A stretch of DNA of 64,000 nucleotides from Sorghum bicolor (Eukaryota; Streptophyta; Magnoliopsida; Poales; Poaceae): positions 15,493,262 to 15,557,261 of the forward strand of contig NC_012878.2 of the NCBI RefSeq assembly GCF_000003195.3, in the 5' to 3' direction. A program made the translations under genes and the position numbers. The notes beneath the pieces are model-generated. The model had not been told where the DNA came from and ran no database searches. It saw only the letters and a list, made by a program, of their open reading frames with translations. Shown piece after piece: positions 22,780 to 33,229 of this stretch (position 1 is the stretch's first letter; each line of letters begins with the position of its first letter).

Positions 22780-25700
22780 ATGTCGATCTCTGACCTCGAT
22801 CAAGACAACGTCATCCCCGTGACGGAAGCTAACCTCAAGGATGAGCAGAAGCAAGCTATTGCCCAAGCCATGGAAGAGTTCAAGCAGCAGTGCCTGAAGT
22901 CTTTCAGCATAAACAGGAGCGGCGAAGTGGTCCAGAAAGATGCACTGCCGGCACCACGGCAGGTCACCTTTGACGCTAATCCTGGCAAGCTTCAAGACAT
23001 GGTTGACAATGCCATTAATCGAGCGCTGATCAACCAAGCTGGTGTACTGTCTAATACGGTTTTCAACGCCGTGGCAAGAACCTTCAAGGAAGGACAAATC
23101 CCGCCGGATTATGTGGGCCCTTCCCATCATCAACCCACGGCACCAGAGGTCACGGCTCCATCGGCTGCCTTGACGAGTGCAAGTGCACAGTCTGCCGTCC
23201 CTCCAAGTACATTGGGGACTACTGGTGCACTATCTATGCCGATGGTAACCAACCCACAAATTTCAGTTGGGCAGCATAAACTGACAACAGATATGTTGGC
23301 ATCGGCAATGTCGGGGTTAACTCTTCCTCCTAACTGGTGGGGTTATGGTATGCCTCCAGAGTTGACGCCGGGAACATCGCAGATAACTGACATGAGGGGC
23401 AAAACTCCTATGACATCGGTACCTTCCAATGTGCCGGTGAACCAGAGTCCTCGGTATACCACAACTACTACTGCAAGGCCTCACACCGGAAATCCTCAAG
23501 ATCCAATGTTCCAGATGCCTAACGCATCGGCAGAATCAATGCTGGTGCAACAGAGGCCTATGGCCCAGTCAGGGTATGTCAATTCAACGACGGTACCCAA
23601 TTACCAACCATCGGCAGCACCTATGCCGATGAACGCTAATAATGGATGGCTTGGACAGCAAGCCTTTCCACAGTCGCCCCAGCAGGGTTATCAGACTACA
23701 GGGTTCCAGCAAGGGCAGGTTTATCCCGGGTTCCAAGGTCAGGGAATTCCCAACCAGCCAATAAATTTTGGACAGCAACTCGGAGGACAGCCAATCGGTG
23801 GACAGCAGTTTGGTAGTCCGCAGATTGGAGGACAGGTGACCAATACGATGTTCCATACAGGTCACGTCCCGAACAGACACGTGGAGGTTCGCCACCAAAT
23901 GCCAGATCCGCAGCCGCCTCATCGGCAAGATGCCGATGCGTATTGGGCCGATAAGATTGCCGAAGTAATGAGGGAACAATTTGGGATAAAACCCAAAGTC
24001 AACACTTATTCTTATCGGACACCATATCCTCCAGCGTATGATTTGATCCCGCTTCCACATCGGTACAAAGTACCGGATTTTACAAAGTTTTCCGGACAGG
24101 ACGACACGTCAACCATGGAGCATGTCAACAGGTTCATTATTCAATGTGGAGAGGCTGGTAACAGGGACGAATTGAGGGTTCGCCTATTTTCATCATCATT
24201 GTCTGGATCGGCCTTTACTTGGTTCATATCATTGCCTCCCAATTCAGTAATTACTTGGGCCGATCTAGAGAAGCAATTCCACAGATACTTCTTCTCGGGG
24301 GTTCATGAGAAGAAGATCACCGACTTGGTCAAGTTGAGGCAACGTAATGATGAGTCGGTTGAGGGATTTGTGCAGAGGATACGAGAGGTCAAAAATAAAT
24401 GCTATAGCCTGGTTCTGGATGATCGGCAGCTAGCCGATTTGGCTTTCCAGGGTTTGTTGCCACACATCAGGGATAAATATGCTTCTCAGGAGTTTGAAAG
24501 TTTAAGTCACTTGGTGCAGAGGATATCTGATCAAGACATCAAGCCTTTCGAGCCTAAGAGGGCATGGAATAAGAAAGTCTCATTTGTTGATGAAGCAACA
24601 AGCTCAGATTCCGATGAAGAACCAGTAATCGGTTTGGCAGAATGGGTAAAAAACAAGAAGCCGATGTCTTGTCCTTTTGGGCAGAAGGAACCAGAGAAGT
24701 TTGCATTTGACACCGCCAAGGCCGATAGGATATTTGACTTTCTACTTCAGGAAGGTCAAATCAAATTGTCACCTAACCACGTGATCCCGTCGGCAGAAGA
24801 GTTGAAGAGGATGAGGTACTGCAAGTGGCATAATGCAACTTCACTTGATACCAATGAGTGCAAAGTATTCAGACAACGGCTGCAATCGGCCATAGAGTCA
24901 GGGAGAATCAAGTTTGATAGTTCCAAAGCCCAGAAGCCGATGAAGATAGACCAACATCCTTTCCCGACGAACATGTTGGATGCTAAGGGGAAGGCTAAGG
25001 TCTTAACGTCGGAGACAGCTGAGAAGAGTGCATCGGTAGATCCTCAGCATCAAGTTACTACCGCCGATGCAAGAAGTAAGGGCTTGGTCCAGGAAGGAGC
25101 TAGCTCAGGAAGAATTCCTCGATCTGGTATTGTCATAACTCATAGAAGGCCTCGAGAGAGATGGCAACAACGGGAAGATCGGTACCGGCGCCAGCAGGAA
25201 GATTATCAACGGGAAGAAGAGAGACGCCGACAGGAGTGGAATCGGCACAGGGATCATTGGAATTGCCCATTCTTCATCCATTGTTGGGAGGAAAATATCA
25301 AGCTTCCTACTGTCAGAGACTGCCCTGAATGCAACGGTTATGATCGGTACGACAGGAACGATCGGCGTTATCATGATGATGAACGACGATTTAATGGGCC
25401 GATCAGAGGAAGGGCGTCAGTTCATGATCGGCTGGGGGGCAGGCTTAGCGTTCACGATCGGCTCGGTGACCGTGTCCAGTATTTTCCCAGGAACCAAGAG
25501 GAGCTTGAAAGAATGGCTGATGCGCGGGTTCCCGATGAATTCATATTTTGCAGGGATACTAACACGCATCGCATGGAGTCAAGAGAGAACCAACGCCCGA
25601 CGGCAAGACAAAGGCCACTTCCTCCATGGTGCCCTCAAGGATTAACCAAGACACAGAAAAGGAGATTGCAACGTGAAAGGCAGGAAGAGCTAAATAAAGA

Positions 25701-26427
25701 AGAGAACTCTGGGAGTCGGCAGCCGTCAGACGCTAAGAAAGAAGGTCCATCGGCAGGCGTCAACATGGTATTCATGTTGCCGATGGAGTTTCTTGCACCG
25801 GCCAGTGACGATGAGTTGGGATTTTCTGATCAGATAGCTCAGTTGGCTCTGGATCCAATGACGGCTATCTTTGAGAAACCTGCCGATAACGAGAGGCAGC
25901 ATCTTAAAGCTTTGTTCCTCAAAGGAAGGGTTGATGGGCAGCCAATGACTAAGATCCTAGTTGATGGTGGGGCTGCTATTAATATTATGCCATATGCAGT
26001 ATATCGGAAGCTTGGGAAAGGGGATCAAGATTTGACCAAGACCGATATGATGCTCAAAGACTTCGAGGGAAACGTGTCTCCGGTCAAGGGGGCGATATGT
26101 GCGGAGTTAACCATCGGCAGCAAAACCTTGCCGACAACCTTTTTCGTGATCAGCGGAAAAGGTGCCTACAATTTATTATTGGGGAGAGATTGGATTCATG
26201 CCAATTGTTGTGTCCCATCTACAATGCATCAGTGCTTGGTTCAGTGGGTAGGTGACAAGATTGAGATCGTCCCAGGGGATTCTTCTTATGTTATCGCATC
26301 GGCAGAAGCGGATACTTATGAAAAGACTAGGTGCATTTCAGGAGAAGTTTGGGAGAAAGATTTTCTCAAAGTTGCCGATTATGAGATTCCACCGATCCAA
26401 GCAGTCGGTTCTGACGATGGTTTTTAA
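22780..26427 (+). CDS. gag: Tat gag-protease polyprotein
   Basis: The frame is open into the LTR, but the first ATG is at 22780, only 46 bp after the 5' LTR, giving about 1215 residues. A long N-terminal part rich in Q, P, G and M (residues about 100-400, with repeated GQQ/GGQ words) precedes the capsid-like block (about 429-545: KVPDFTKFSGQDDTSTMEH ... FTWFISLPPNSVITWADLE). CPFFIHCW (829-836), followed by CPEC, is a cysteine/histidine motif where a zinc knuckle would be, embedded in a strongly charged R/E/D region. The retropepsin-like domain has LVDGGAAINIMPY with its aspartate at about 1062, then LLLGRDWIHANCC near 1132. The active site reads D-G-G rather than D-T/S-G. The stop codon overlaps the pol ATG (TAATG). 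It encodes virion structure and polyprotein processing in the cytoplasm. Confidence 0.93.
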   Translation: MSISDLDQDNVIPVTEANLKDEQKQAIAQAMEEFKQQCLKSFSINRSGEVVQKDALPAPRQVTFDANPGKLQDMVDNAINRALINQAGVLSNTVFNAVARTFKEGQIPPDYVGPSHHQPTAPEVTAPSAALTSASAQSAVPPSTLGTTGALSMPMVTNPQISVGQHKLTTDMLASAMSGLTLPPNWWGYGMPPELTPGTSQITDMRGKTPMTSVPSNVPVNQSPRYTTTTTARPHTGNPQDPMFQMPNASAESMLVQQRPMAQSGYVNSTTVPNYQPSAAPMPMNANNGWLGQQAFPQSPQQGYQTTGFQQGQVYPGFQGQGIPNQPINFGQQLGGQPIGGQQFGSPQIGGQVTNTMFHTGHVPNRHVEVRHQMPDPQPPHRQDADAYWADKIAEVMREQFGIKPKVNTYSYRTPYPPAYDLIPLPHRYKVPDFTKFSGQDDTSTMEHVNRFIIQCGEAGNRDELRVRLFSSSLSGSAFTWFISLPPNSVITWADLEKQFHRYFFSGVHEKKITDLVKLRQRNDESVEGFVQRIREVKNKCYSLVLDDRQLADLAFQGLLPHIRDKYASQEFESLSHLVQRISDQDIKPFEPKRAWNKKVSFVDEATSSDSDEEPVIGLAEWVKNKKPMSCPFGQKEPEKFAFDTAKADRIFDFLLQEGQIKLSPNHVIPSAEELKRMRYCKWHNATSLDTNECKVFRQRLQSAIESGRIKFDSSKAQKPMKIDQHPFPTNMLDAKGKAKVLTSETAEKSASVDPQHQVTTADARSKGLVQEGASSGRIPRSGIVITHRRPRERWQQREDRYRRQQEDYQREEERRRQEWNRHRDHWNCPFFIHCWEENIKLPTVRDCPECNGYDRYDRNDRRYHDDERRFNGPIRGRASVHDRLGGRLSVHDRLGDRVQYFPRNQEELERMADARVPDEFIFCRDTNTHRMESRENQRPTARQRPLPPWCPQGLTKTQKRRLQRERQEELNKEENSGSRQPSDAKKEGPSAGVNMVFMLPMEFLAPASDDELGFSDQIAQLALDPMTAIFEKPADNERQHLKALFLKGRVDGQPMTKILVDGGAAINIMPYAVYRKLGKGDQDLTKTDMMLKDFEGNVSPVKGAICAELTIGSKTLPTTFFVISGKGAYNLLLGRDWIHANCCVPSTMHQCLVQWVGDKIEIVPGDSSYVIASAEADTYEKTRCISGEVWEKDFLKVADYEIPPIQAVGSDDGF

Positions 26428-26429
26428 TG
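26425..26429 (+). promoter_or_regulatory. TAATG stop/start overlap between gag-protease and pol
   Basis: The gag-protease stop TAA (26425-26427) shares its last A with the pol ATG (26427-26429). The frames are offset. This suggests termination-reinitiation, or a frameshift just upstream, for making pol. Confidence 0.6.
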
Positions 26430-29400
26430 GATAGATTCGCCGATGATGGAAAATTAGGCCAGGGATTCACATCGGCCGATGATTTGGTAGAAGTAGATAT
26501 AGGTAGTGGTGATAGGCCTAGGCCTACTTTTATTAGCGCTAAACTAGATCCTGAGTGTAAACGGCAATTAACTAGTTTGTTAAAGGAATATAAAGATTGC
26601 TTTGCTTGGGATTATACAGAGATGCCTGGTTTAGACCGATCAATTGTTGAACATCGGTTACCCATTAAGTCTGGATTTCGGCCACATCAGCAACCAGCCC
26701 GCCGATGTAATCCTAACATTCTACCTGATATTAAGGCCGAAATCACTAAACTTATTGAAGCTAAGTTTATTCGGCAGTGTCGGTATGCTGAATGGATTTC
26801 CAATGTCGTCCCGGTTTACAAGAAGAACGGGAAGCTTCGGGTGTGCATTGATTTCAGGAATCTCAATAAAGCTACGCCGATGGATGGATATCCAATGCCT
26901 GTCGCCGATCTACTGGTTGATGCTGCGGCTGGCCATCGGGTCATCAGCTTCATGGATGGTAATGCGGGTTACAATCAAATATTCATGGCAGAAGAGGATA
27001 TTCCAAAAACCGCATTCAGGTGTCCTGGTCATGTTGGACTATTTGAATGGATAGTCATGACTTTTGGGTTAAGGAATGCCGGTGCTACTTATCAAAGGGC
27101 TATGAATTTTATATTTCATGAGTTCATCGGCAAGATCGTAGAAATTTATATTGATGATGTGGTGGTCAAGTCTGGAGATTTCTCAAAGCATCTTGCCGAT
27201 TTACGAAGAGTGTTGGAGTGCACAAGGAAGCATGGATTGAAGATGAATCCCAACAAGTGTGCATTTGGTGTATCGGCAGGGCAGTTTCTTGGTTTCATGG
27301 TACATCAGAGGGGTATTGAAATTAGTCGAAGATCTATTGATGCTATCAATAAAATAGTGGCCCCTACCAATAAAACCGAGCTCCAATCTTTGATCGGCAA
27401 AGTGAATTTTATCAGAAGATTTATATCGAATTTATCTGGGAGAATTCGTGCTTTCAGTCCTCTTCTTAAATTGAAAGCCGATCAGGAGTTTGTTTGGGGA
27501 AAAGAACAGCAGTTGGCTCTAGATGAAATCAAAAGGTATCTAGTAAACCCTCCAGTTTTAGTTCCACCTCAACAAGGGAAACCCTTCAAATTATATTTAT
27601 CTACCGATGGATCGGTTATCGGTTCAGCTTTAGTTCAAGAATTTGAAGGGAAAGAGAGGGTAATTTATTATTTGAGTAGGAGGTTAATTGATGCTGAAAC
27701 CAGGTATTCGGCCATTGAGAAGCTGTGCTTATGCTTATATTTTTCATGTATCAAGCTAAGACATTACCTGTTGTCGGCCGAATGTGCTGTTGTTTGCAAA
27801 GATGACGTGGTCCGATACATGCTATCTATGCCGATTATGAGTGGTAGAATCGGTAAATGGATTTTGGCGCTGTCGGAGTTCGATTTGCGTTACGAATCAG
27901 CTAAGGCGGTCAAAGGGCAGGTTATGGCCGACTTTGTGACTCAGCATTGCAGTCTAGTGGAAACCTTGGAAATTGCACCCTGGACGCTTTTCTTTGATGG
28001 ATCTACCTGTGACCGGGGAGCAGGAATCGGCATTGTATTAGTTTCTCCCAAGGGGAGGAAGTATGAATTTTCCTTGCCGATTGTTGCTACATCAACAAAT
28101 AATCAGGCTGAGTATCAAGCTCTGATCAGGGGATTGGAGTTGTTAAGAGAAGTTCGTGCTGATGCTGTTGAAGTATTCGGAGATTCTATGTTGGTTATAA
28201 ATCAATTGACCGGAAGCTATGAATGCCGGAGTGAAGTTCTCATAACCTATTTCGAGAGAAGTATACAACTGTTAAAGGAATTCAAGAACTTCCGATTGGA
28301 GCATATTCCCCGATTGCATAATGAAGACGCTAATCGGTTAGCCCAGCATGCCTCGGGATATCAGCCAATGATTAATGCGACATCGGTAGTTAGTGCCGGT
28401 GATTGGAGGGAAGAAATTATTGATTATCTAAAAGATCCATCCAAAAAGGTTGAAAGATGGGTTCGATTTCAAGCAACCAAGTATGTGCTCCTTGAAAATG
28501 AATTGTATTATCGAACTATCAACGGAATTCTTCTCCGATGCTTGGGTGATGATGAAGCCAGAAGTTTGATGGGAGAAATCCATGAAGGAGTGTGTGGAGC
28601 GCATCAGTCAGCTTTTAAGATGAAGTGGATGATTCGAAGGAATGGATATTTTTGGCCAACCATACTTGAAGATTGTTTTAAATATTTCAAGGGATGTCAA
28701 GGTTGTCAAAAGTTCGGTAATATCCAGAGAGCACCCGCATCGGCTATGAATCCTATAATAAAACCTTGGCCGTTCCGGGGGTGGGCCATCGATCTGATCG
28801 GCCAGATTTATCCACCATCTAGCAAAGGGCATAAATTCATTCTAGTTGCCACTGACTATTTCACCAAGTGGGTCGAAGCTATTCCTTTGAAGAAAGTCAC
28901 ATCGGCCAATATGATTGATTTTGTGAAGGAGCATATTATTTACCGATTTGGGATTCCCCAAACGATTACTACCGATCAGGGCACCATGTTCACGTCGGGG
29001 GAGTTCGATGAATTCGCAATCGGTATGGGAATTAAAGTGTTGAATTCTTCTCCTTACTATGCTCAAGCCAATGGGCAGGCCGAAGCGTCTAACAAGGGAA
29101 TTATCAAGCTTATTAAACGAAAGATTGAAGAAAATCCTAGGCGGTGGCATACATTGTTGAATGAAGCACTGTGGTCTTATCGGATGGCTTGTCATGGATC
29201 AACCAAGGTGTCACCTTATCAATTGGTGTATGGACATGATGCAGTTTTGCCTTGGGAGATTAAGGCTGGATCTAGGCGATTATCTTTTCAAGATCAATTG
29301 GCTGCCGATGATTATGCCACTTTAATGACCGATGAGTTAGATGATTTAGCAGGGCATCGGTTAAAGGCTTTAATGAGTATAGAAGAAAATAAGAAGAGAG

Positions 29401-29660
29401 TTGCCAGATGGTATGATAAAAAAGTGAAGGCTAAGGAGTTTGCCGATGGAGATTTGGTATGGAAGTTGATTTTGCCAGTCGGGACTAAAAGTTCAAAGTT
29501 TGGGAAGTGGTCTCCTAATTGGGAAGGTCCTTATCGGATAAAACGCTCAGCTCCTGGTAATGCCTATATTCTAGAAACTCTCGAAGGAGTTGAATTTCCC
29601 AGAGCGTTAAATGGCAAATATTTGAAGAAGTACTACCCCAGCATATGGATCGATGCATAA
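26427..29660 (+). CDS. pol: Tat pol polyprotein: RT, two RNase H domains, integrase
   Basis: 1077 residues, uninterrupted. The RT block spans roughly 55-330: FIRQCRYAEWISNVVPVYKK, RVCIDFRNLNKATPMDGYP, and the catalytic YIDD at 241-244. RNase H-1 (about 385-520) begins KLYLSTDGSVIGSALVQ and looks partly degenerate. A second RNase H (about 520-645) begins LFFDGSTCDRGAGIGIV with D524; a tandem second domain of this kind is the Tat hallmark. The integrase has an HHCC-type zinc region (about 720-760, ending CQGCQKFG) and a DDE core: D789 (AIDLIG), D850 (TTDQGT), E886 (GQAEAS), the last two exactly 35 residues apart. The C-terminus (KYLKKYYPSIW) has no chromodomain. It copies genomic RNA and inserts the DNA in the nucleus. 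The start is the ATG overlapping the gag stop. Confidence 0.96.
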   Translation: MDRFADDGKLGQGFTSADDLVEVDIGSGDRPRPTFISAKLDPECKRQLTSLLKEYKDCFAWDYTEMPGLDRSIVEHRLPIKSGFRPHQQPARRCNPNILPDIKAEITKLIEAKFIRQCRYAEWISNVVPVYKKNGKLRVCIDFRNLNKATPMDGYPMPVADLLVDAAAGHRVISFMDGNAGYNQIFMAEEDIPKTAFRCPGHVGLFEWIVMTFGLRNAGATYQRAMNFIFHEFIGKIVEIYIDDVVVKSGDFSKHLADLRRVLECTRKHGLKMNPNKCAFGVSAGQFLGFMVHQRGIEISRRSIDAINKIVAPTNKTELQSLIGKVNFIRRFISNLSGRIRAFSPLLKLKADQEFVWGKEQQLALDEIKRYLVNPPVLVPPQQGKPFKLYLSTDGSVIGSALVQEFEGKERVIYYLSRRLIDAETRYSAIEKLCLCLYFSCIKLRHYLLSAECAVVCKDDVVRYMLSMPIMSGRIGKWILALSEFDLRYESAKAVKGQVMADFVTQHCSLVETLEIAPWTLFFDGSTCDRGAGIGIVLVSPKGRKYEFSLPIVATSTNNQAEYQALIRGLELLREVRADAVEVFGDSMLVINQLTGSYECRSEVLITYFERSIQLLKEFKNFRLEHIPRLHNEDANRLAQHASGYQPMINATSVVSAGDWREEIIDYLKDPSKKVERWVRFQATKYVLLENELYYRTINGILLRCLGDDEARSLMGEIHEGVCGAHQSAFKMKWMIRRNGYFWPTILEDCFKYFKGCQGCQKFGNIQRAPASAMNPIIKPWPFRGWAIDLIGQIYPPSSKGHKFILVATDYFTKWVEAIPLKKVTSANMIDFVKEHIIYRFGIPQTITTDQGTMFTSGEFDEFAIGMGIKVLNSSPYYAQANGQAEASNKGIIKLIKRKIEENPRRWHTLLNEALWSYRMACHGSTKVSPYQLVYGHDAVLPWEIKAGSRRLSFQDQLAADDYATLMTDELDDLAGHRLKALMSIEENKKRVARWYDKKVKAKEFADGDLVWKLILPVGTKSSKFGKWSPNWEGPYRIKRSAPGNAYILETLEGVEFPRALNGKYLKKYYPSIWIDA

Positions 29661-29805
29661 AAGGTTAAGTGCCGATAACACTCCTATCGGCTGAATTTAA
29701 ATGTTCAAGGGCAGACTTAATGTTTCAAAAGATGCCGATAACAGTCTTATCGGCTAGACTAAAAGCTAAAAACGGAGAAACAAAGGTGTGTAGCCGATGA
29801 AAGCT
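29661..29805. other. Gap between convergent pol and antisense gene
   Basis: 145 bp between the pol stop and the antisense stop. It is rich in GCCGATAA/TTATCGGC words, which could pair with each other. It must hold the 3' ends of any antisense transcript, but no clear poly(A) signal was identified. Confidence 0.5.
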
Positions 29806-32800
29806 TCAGATGTTCAGCAGCGCTTGGATTGCAGATATGGCGCGCAGCCGAATCTGGTTGGCTGTCTCTATCTCTTTGATATCGTCATCGGCAGAACCTT
29901 CAATCGGCTTCAGCTTCCTCTTCAGTTGCAGCGCTTTACGACCATGGACGTTTCGTTCCTGTTCAAGATGCTTGATGGTCTCCGGCAGTTGACTATCTTC
30001 TTGCTGGGCTTGGGACAGAGCGTCTTCTACTTGCTTGAGTTCAGCCAGCAGAGCTTCTCTTTTTGCCGATAGATCAGACATTTTCTGCTTCAGTGCATCA
30101 CCTGAGGACTTTAAGATGCCGATGTTCTTATGTTTCTCATCGGCTAAGAGTTTTTCTTTCATCATCTCCTCAGAGAGCTGGATTTGAGCAGCTCTGTCGG
30201 CAAGGCGTCGAGTAGCTCTCTGGTACTGTAGCTGGCGGCTTTCTAGATGTGCAGCGTGGAAGAGTGCTTCTTCGGCATCGGCAGGAATTTGGCCTCTAAG
30301 AGTCTTGAACAGGGCCTTGGCTGGGTCAGAATCGTCGACCAGTTGAGTTGTGTCTTGATGAAGTATGGCCGATAGCTCCTCCAGCCTAGCTCTGGTTTCT
30401 GCCGATACAATTCCAACTGCCCGAGAGGAGCTTGCTTCTTCGCCTTCTTCTTCGAAGATATCAATAGCGAAGGAGAACAAGCTGTCGAGAGAATCTTGTT
30501 CCTGAAAATGAAAATGAAATAGGTCAATTTTATGGTCAAAACTTCGGCAGATGATACCGATGGAAAAGTGGATGACTTACTTGCTTCAAGGCGATTTCCT
30601 GCCTTTGACTCAGAGAGGCCGATGGAGCTGCAGGTTGATCGGCAAATGTTGCCGATAGAACGATATCGCCTGAAAGAAAACAGGAAGGATTATAAGAATA
30701 AATGAAAATAAGTTTATCGGTAGGAGTATTGTTGGGATATGTTACCCGGAAGAGGAACAACAGTTGTTTGAATTGAGGAAACCGCCGATGATATAACTGG
30801 ACCTGCCGGGCCAGTTGTTTGTTCACCTACGTCAGCTGACGTACCTGCCGTTTGAGGTTCTTCTTGCTGAGGTTCTTCCATCTGTGGTGCTTCCTGTATT
30901 GATTGGGGAGATGGTGCTTGCTGTGCCTGGACTTCTGGAGGAGAAGGGGAAGATTCCACCGGGATTGGAGACACCGGAGGAGGAGGAGGAGTTGCCACTT
31001 TCTGACACTTTGTTCCAGTCTTAGCACCTTGGACGCCTTTCCTCTTTGGCTGGCTAGACTGGGGGGATCGGCACCTTGGCGTTTGGCTTTTGCCGATGCA
31101 CCAGTTTGCTGCAACAACGATAAAGAGTTTATGAGCACAGATAACCGATATAAAGATAGTCAGCATAAATAAAAAAGGGTTTTAACAGATTGCCTTGAAA
31201 GCTTGCGCCAGAGTGGAAGCAGTTACCGTTGGTGATGTCTGAGTTTTCCTGGTGGTAACTTTCTTGAGACGCGCACCCCGGTGCACGATGGAAGCCAGAG
31301 TGGGAGCATTGTGGCCGATTGAGGAGATCGGGCCTGATGGGAATAAGTCGATCGGCTTGCCACTCCTGCTAACCGATGGGGGGGTGTTGTCAATCTGCAA
31401 AAAGAATACAGGGGTAAGTTACCGATGGGGATAGTATTGGAAAATGAGACATCGGTTTAAAATACTTACAGTGTCGTCAGGGACTTCGTATTCGGGGTCG
31501 ATCATGCCGCAGTATGAGAGGGCCGATCTGCAGAATAGATTCTCCTTCCATTCTGCCCACCATAGCTTGTATGATTGAGTGATAAAGGCAGCTGGAACCC
31601 ATTCTGACAGATCTACATCTGTATCGGCATTTGGTGGTAGCTGGGCTACTCGAGTCCACTCGAGGAGGTTAGCGATGGGTTCTCTGGGCTTTATTACATC
31701 GGCATAAGGAAGTGCGATCGGCAATTGGCCGAAAGCTAGCTGGCGAGCTAATGCCGATGGATTATAAAATTCATAGGTTTGGGGAGAGGTTTTCGTGCTG
31801 CCGAAGAAGTTCACTGGTATGGCTCTGGGAGTCACGATTGCCATCATCACCTCATTGTCCCTATCAAGAGCTTCGTCGAACGGATTGAAGGTCAGAGGGA
31901 GCATGCTATCTGGGTCGTCATAAGCCAGCCATGGTCGTTCATCTCTGGCCAGACCCTCATACAACGTTTCGAAGAATCGGCCGATCTGATCCGGAGTGTT
32001 CCCTGAACCGGGTAAAACTATAACAGCTTCGCCAAAGTTCAGGGGGGCACGTGTTGCTGATTCCTCTTCACCCAACACATGGTTCTCGGCTATATCTCTT
32101 GGGAAGTGCTGAGAGAACAAGTTGAGATCGAGGCGCTTGTGCAGGTGCAGATTGAGCCACATATTAATAAACCACCAAGGACCTCCCAAGTTGCCGATAG
32201 GTTGGCCGAGCAGGAGTTTCTGGACTACCTGATGAAGAAGGTGATAGACAGCGCCGAGCAAATAACGGCCGAGAGGAAATTGACCACCGCTAGCCAGTCT
32301 TTCTGCTGCCGATAGATAGACAGAAGTCGGTCCTGCCGATCGACCACAGAATACAAACTTGTCTAGCCACATGTTCAGAAAAGTGGTTTGTTCCTTTATG
32401 GTGACAGGCCCTCTCCCGCGGTACTTCTGGATGTACCCTGACCAGCCGCCGATAGCGCGAGTCTCCACTTTGGCACTAGGGGCGGTATCAAAAAAGTGGG
32501 TGCTATCGGCAGAAGATATGTCTAACCCAGTAAGCATGGCTACATCGGCAAGGGTAGGAGAAGCAGGGCCGTGGCCAAAAACAAAAGCGTTGAGAGTGTC
32601 TGACCAAAAGTAAGATGCGGCTATCAGCAATGACTCGTTCCTGTGCATATCGGCAATGGACAGCCTAATGCATTGAGCTAATTTCCTCTCACCCCATTGA
32701 ACTTCATAAGAGTTGCTGACCCTCAAGAACCAGTCTTTCCACCCTACAGTAGGGCTAGGCCAAGAGCGAAAGGTGTCCTTCCATAGATCTAGAGCAAAGT

Positions 32801-33072
32801 TTTCAGCTCTAAAGGGAATCCTGTTGGTTTCTGCGTTGATAAGGTCGGTTGGATCTGGATCCCCTAGAGGGCCGAGGCATTGAAGATGTGGTTGATCGGT
32901 AGGAATGACAATTTTGTTGGATAACTCCTGGTGTTTTGGGGAATAAAGATACAAAGAAAAAGGAGAAGGAAAATATTCGGTAAGGTAAATCGCAGATGAA
33001 CAGGAATGCAGGAAAAAGGTACAGCAGATGAGATGGAAGTCTGACCTCAGGGACGACGAAGCCAACGACCAT
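29806..33072 (-). CDS. Six-exon antisense gene: plant-mobile-domain-like and coiled coil
   Basis: On the strand opposite to gag-pol, six exons join in one open frame of about 946 codons: 33072-33046, 32927-31470, 31394-31187, 31108-30746, 30669-30581, 30501-29806. All five introns (118, 75, 78, 76 and 79 bp) are GT-AG and the phases agree (0, 0, 1, 1, 0). Exon 2 carries a block that I relate to the plant mobile domain (aminotransferase-like) family: LADVAMLTGLDIS, PLGRYLLGAVYHLLHQ, LGGPWWFINMWLNLHL. Exon 4 is P/Q/E-rich and exon 6 is a long coiled coil (about residues 760-940). A TATA box lies upstream at 33222-33229. Antisense additional ORFs in Tat elements are known; function is not. Start choice: the ATG at 33080 stays open without the first splice (553 codons to 31419) but reads a T-rich intron, so the ATG at 33072 is preferred. 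Confidence 0.8.
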
Positions 33073-33221
33073 CTTGTCATGAAGGGGACGCTGGAAGACG
33101 CCGGAGTTGATGAAGAAGAATGCTTGTCCGAGATCTTGAGGATTGAGAATGGCGCCGCCGCTGGAAAAGTGAAGTTGGATGGCAGAATGATGTAATGGGG
33201 GAGGAGTACCCAAGAAGGAAC

Positions 33222-33229
33222 TATTTATA
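33222..33229 (-). promoter_or_regulatory. TATA box of the antisense gene
   Basis: The minus strand reads CCCTATAAATAGTT, about 150 bp before the proposed start codon and well outside the LTR, suggesting the antisense gene has its own promoter. Confidence 0.65.

Noticed and set aside
31419..33080. A single unspliced 553-codon antisense frame
   Set aside because: It is open, but codons after the first dozen read a T-rich intron (GTCAG...CACCAG). The six-exon model keeps phase through to the coiled coil and uses good splice sites elsewhere.
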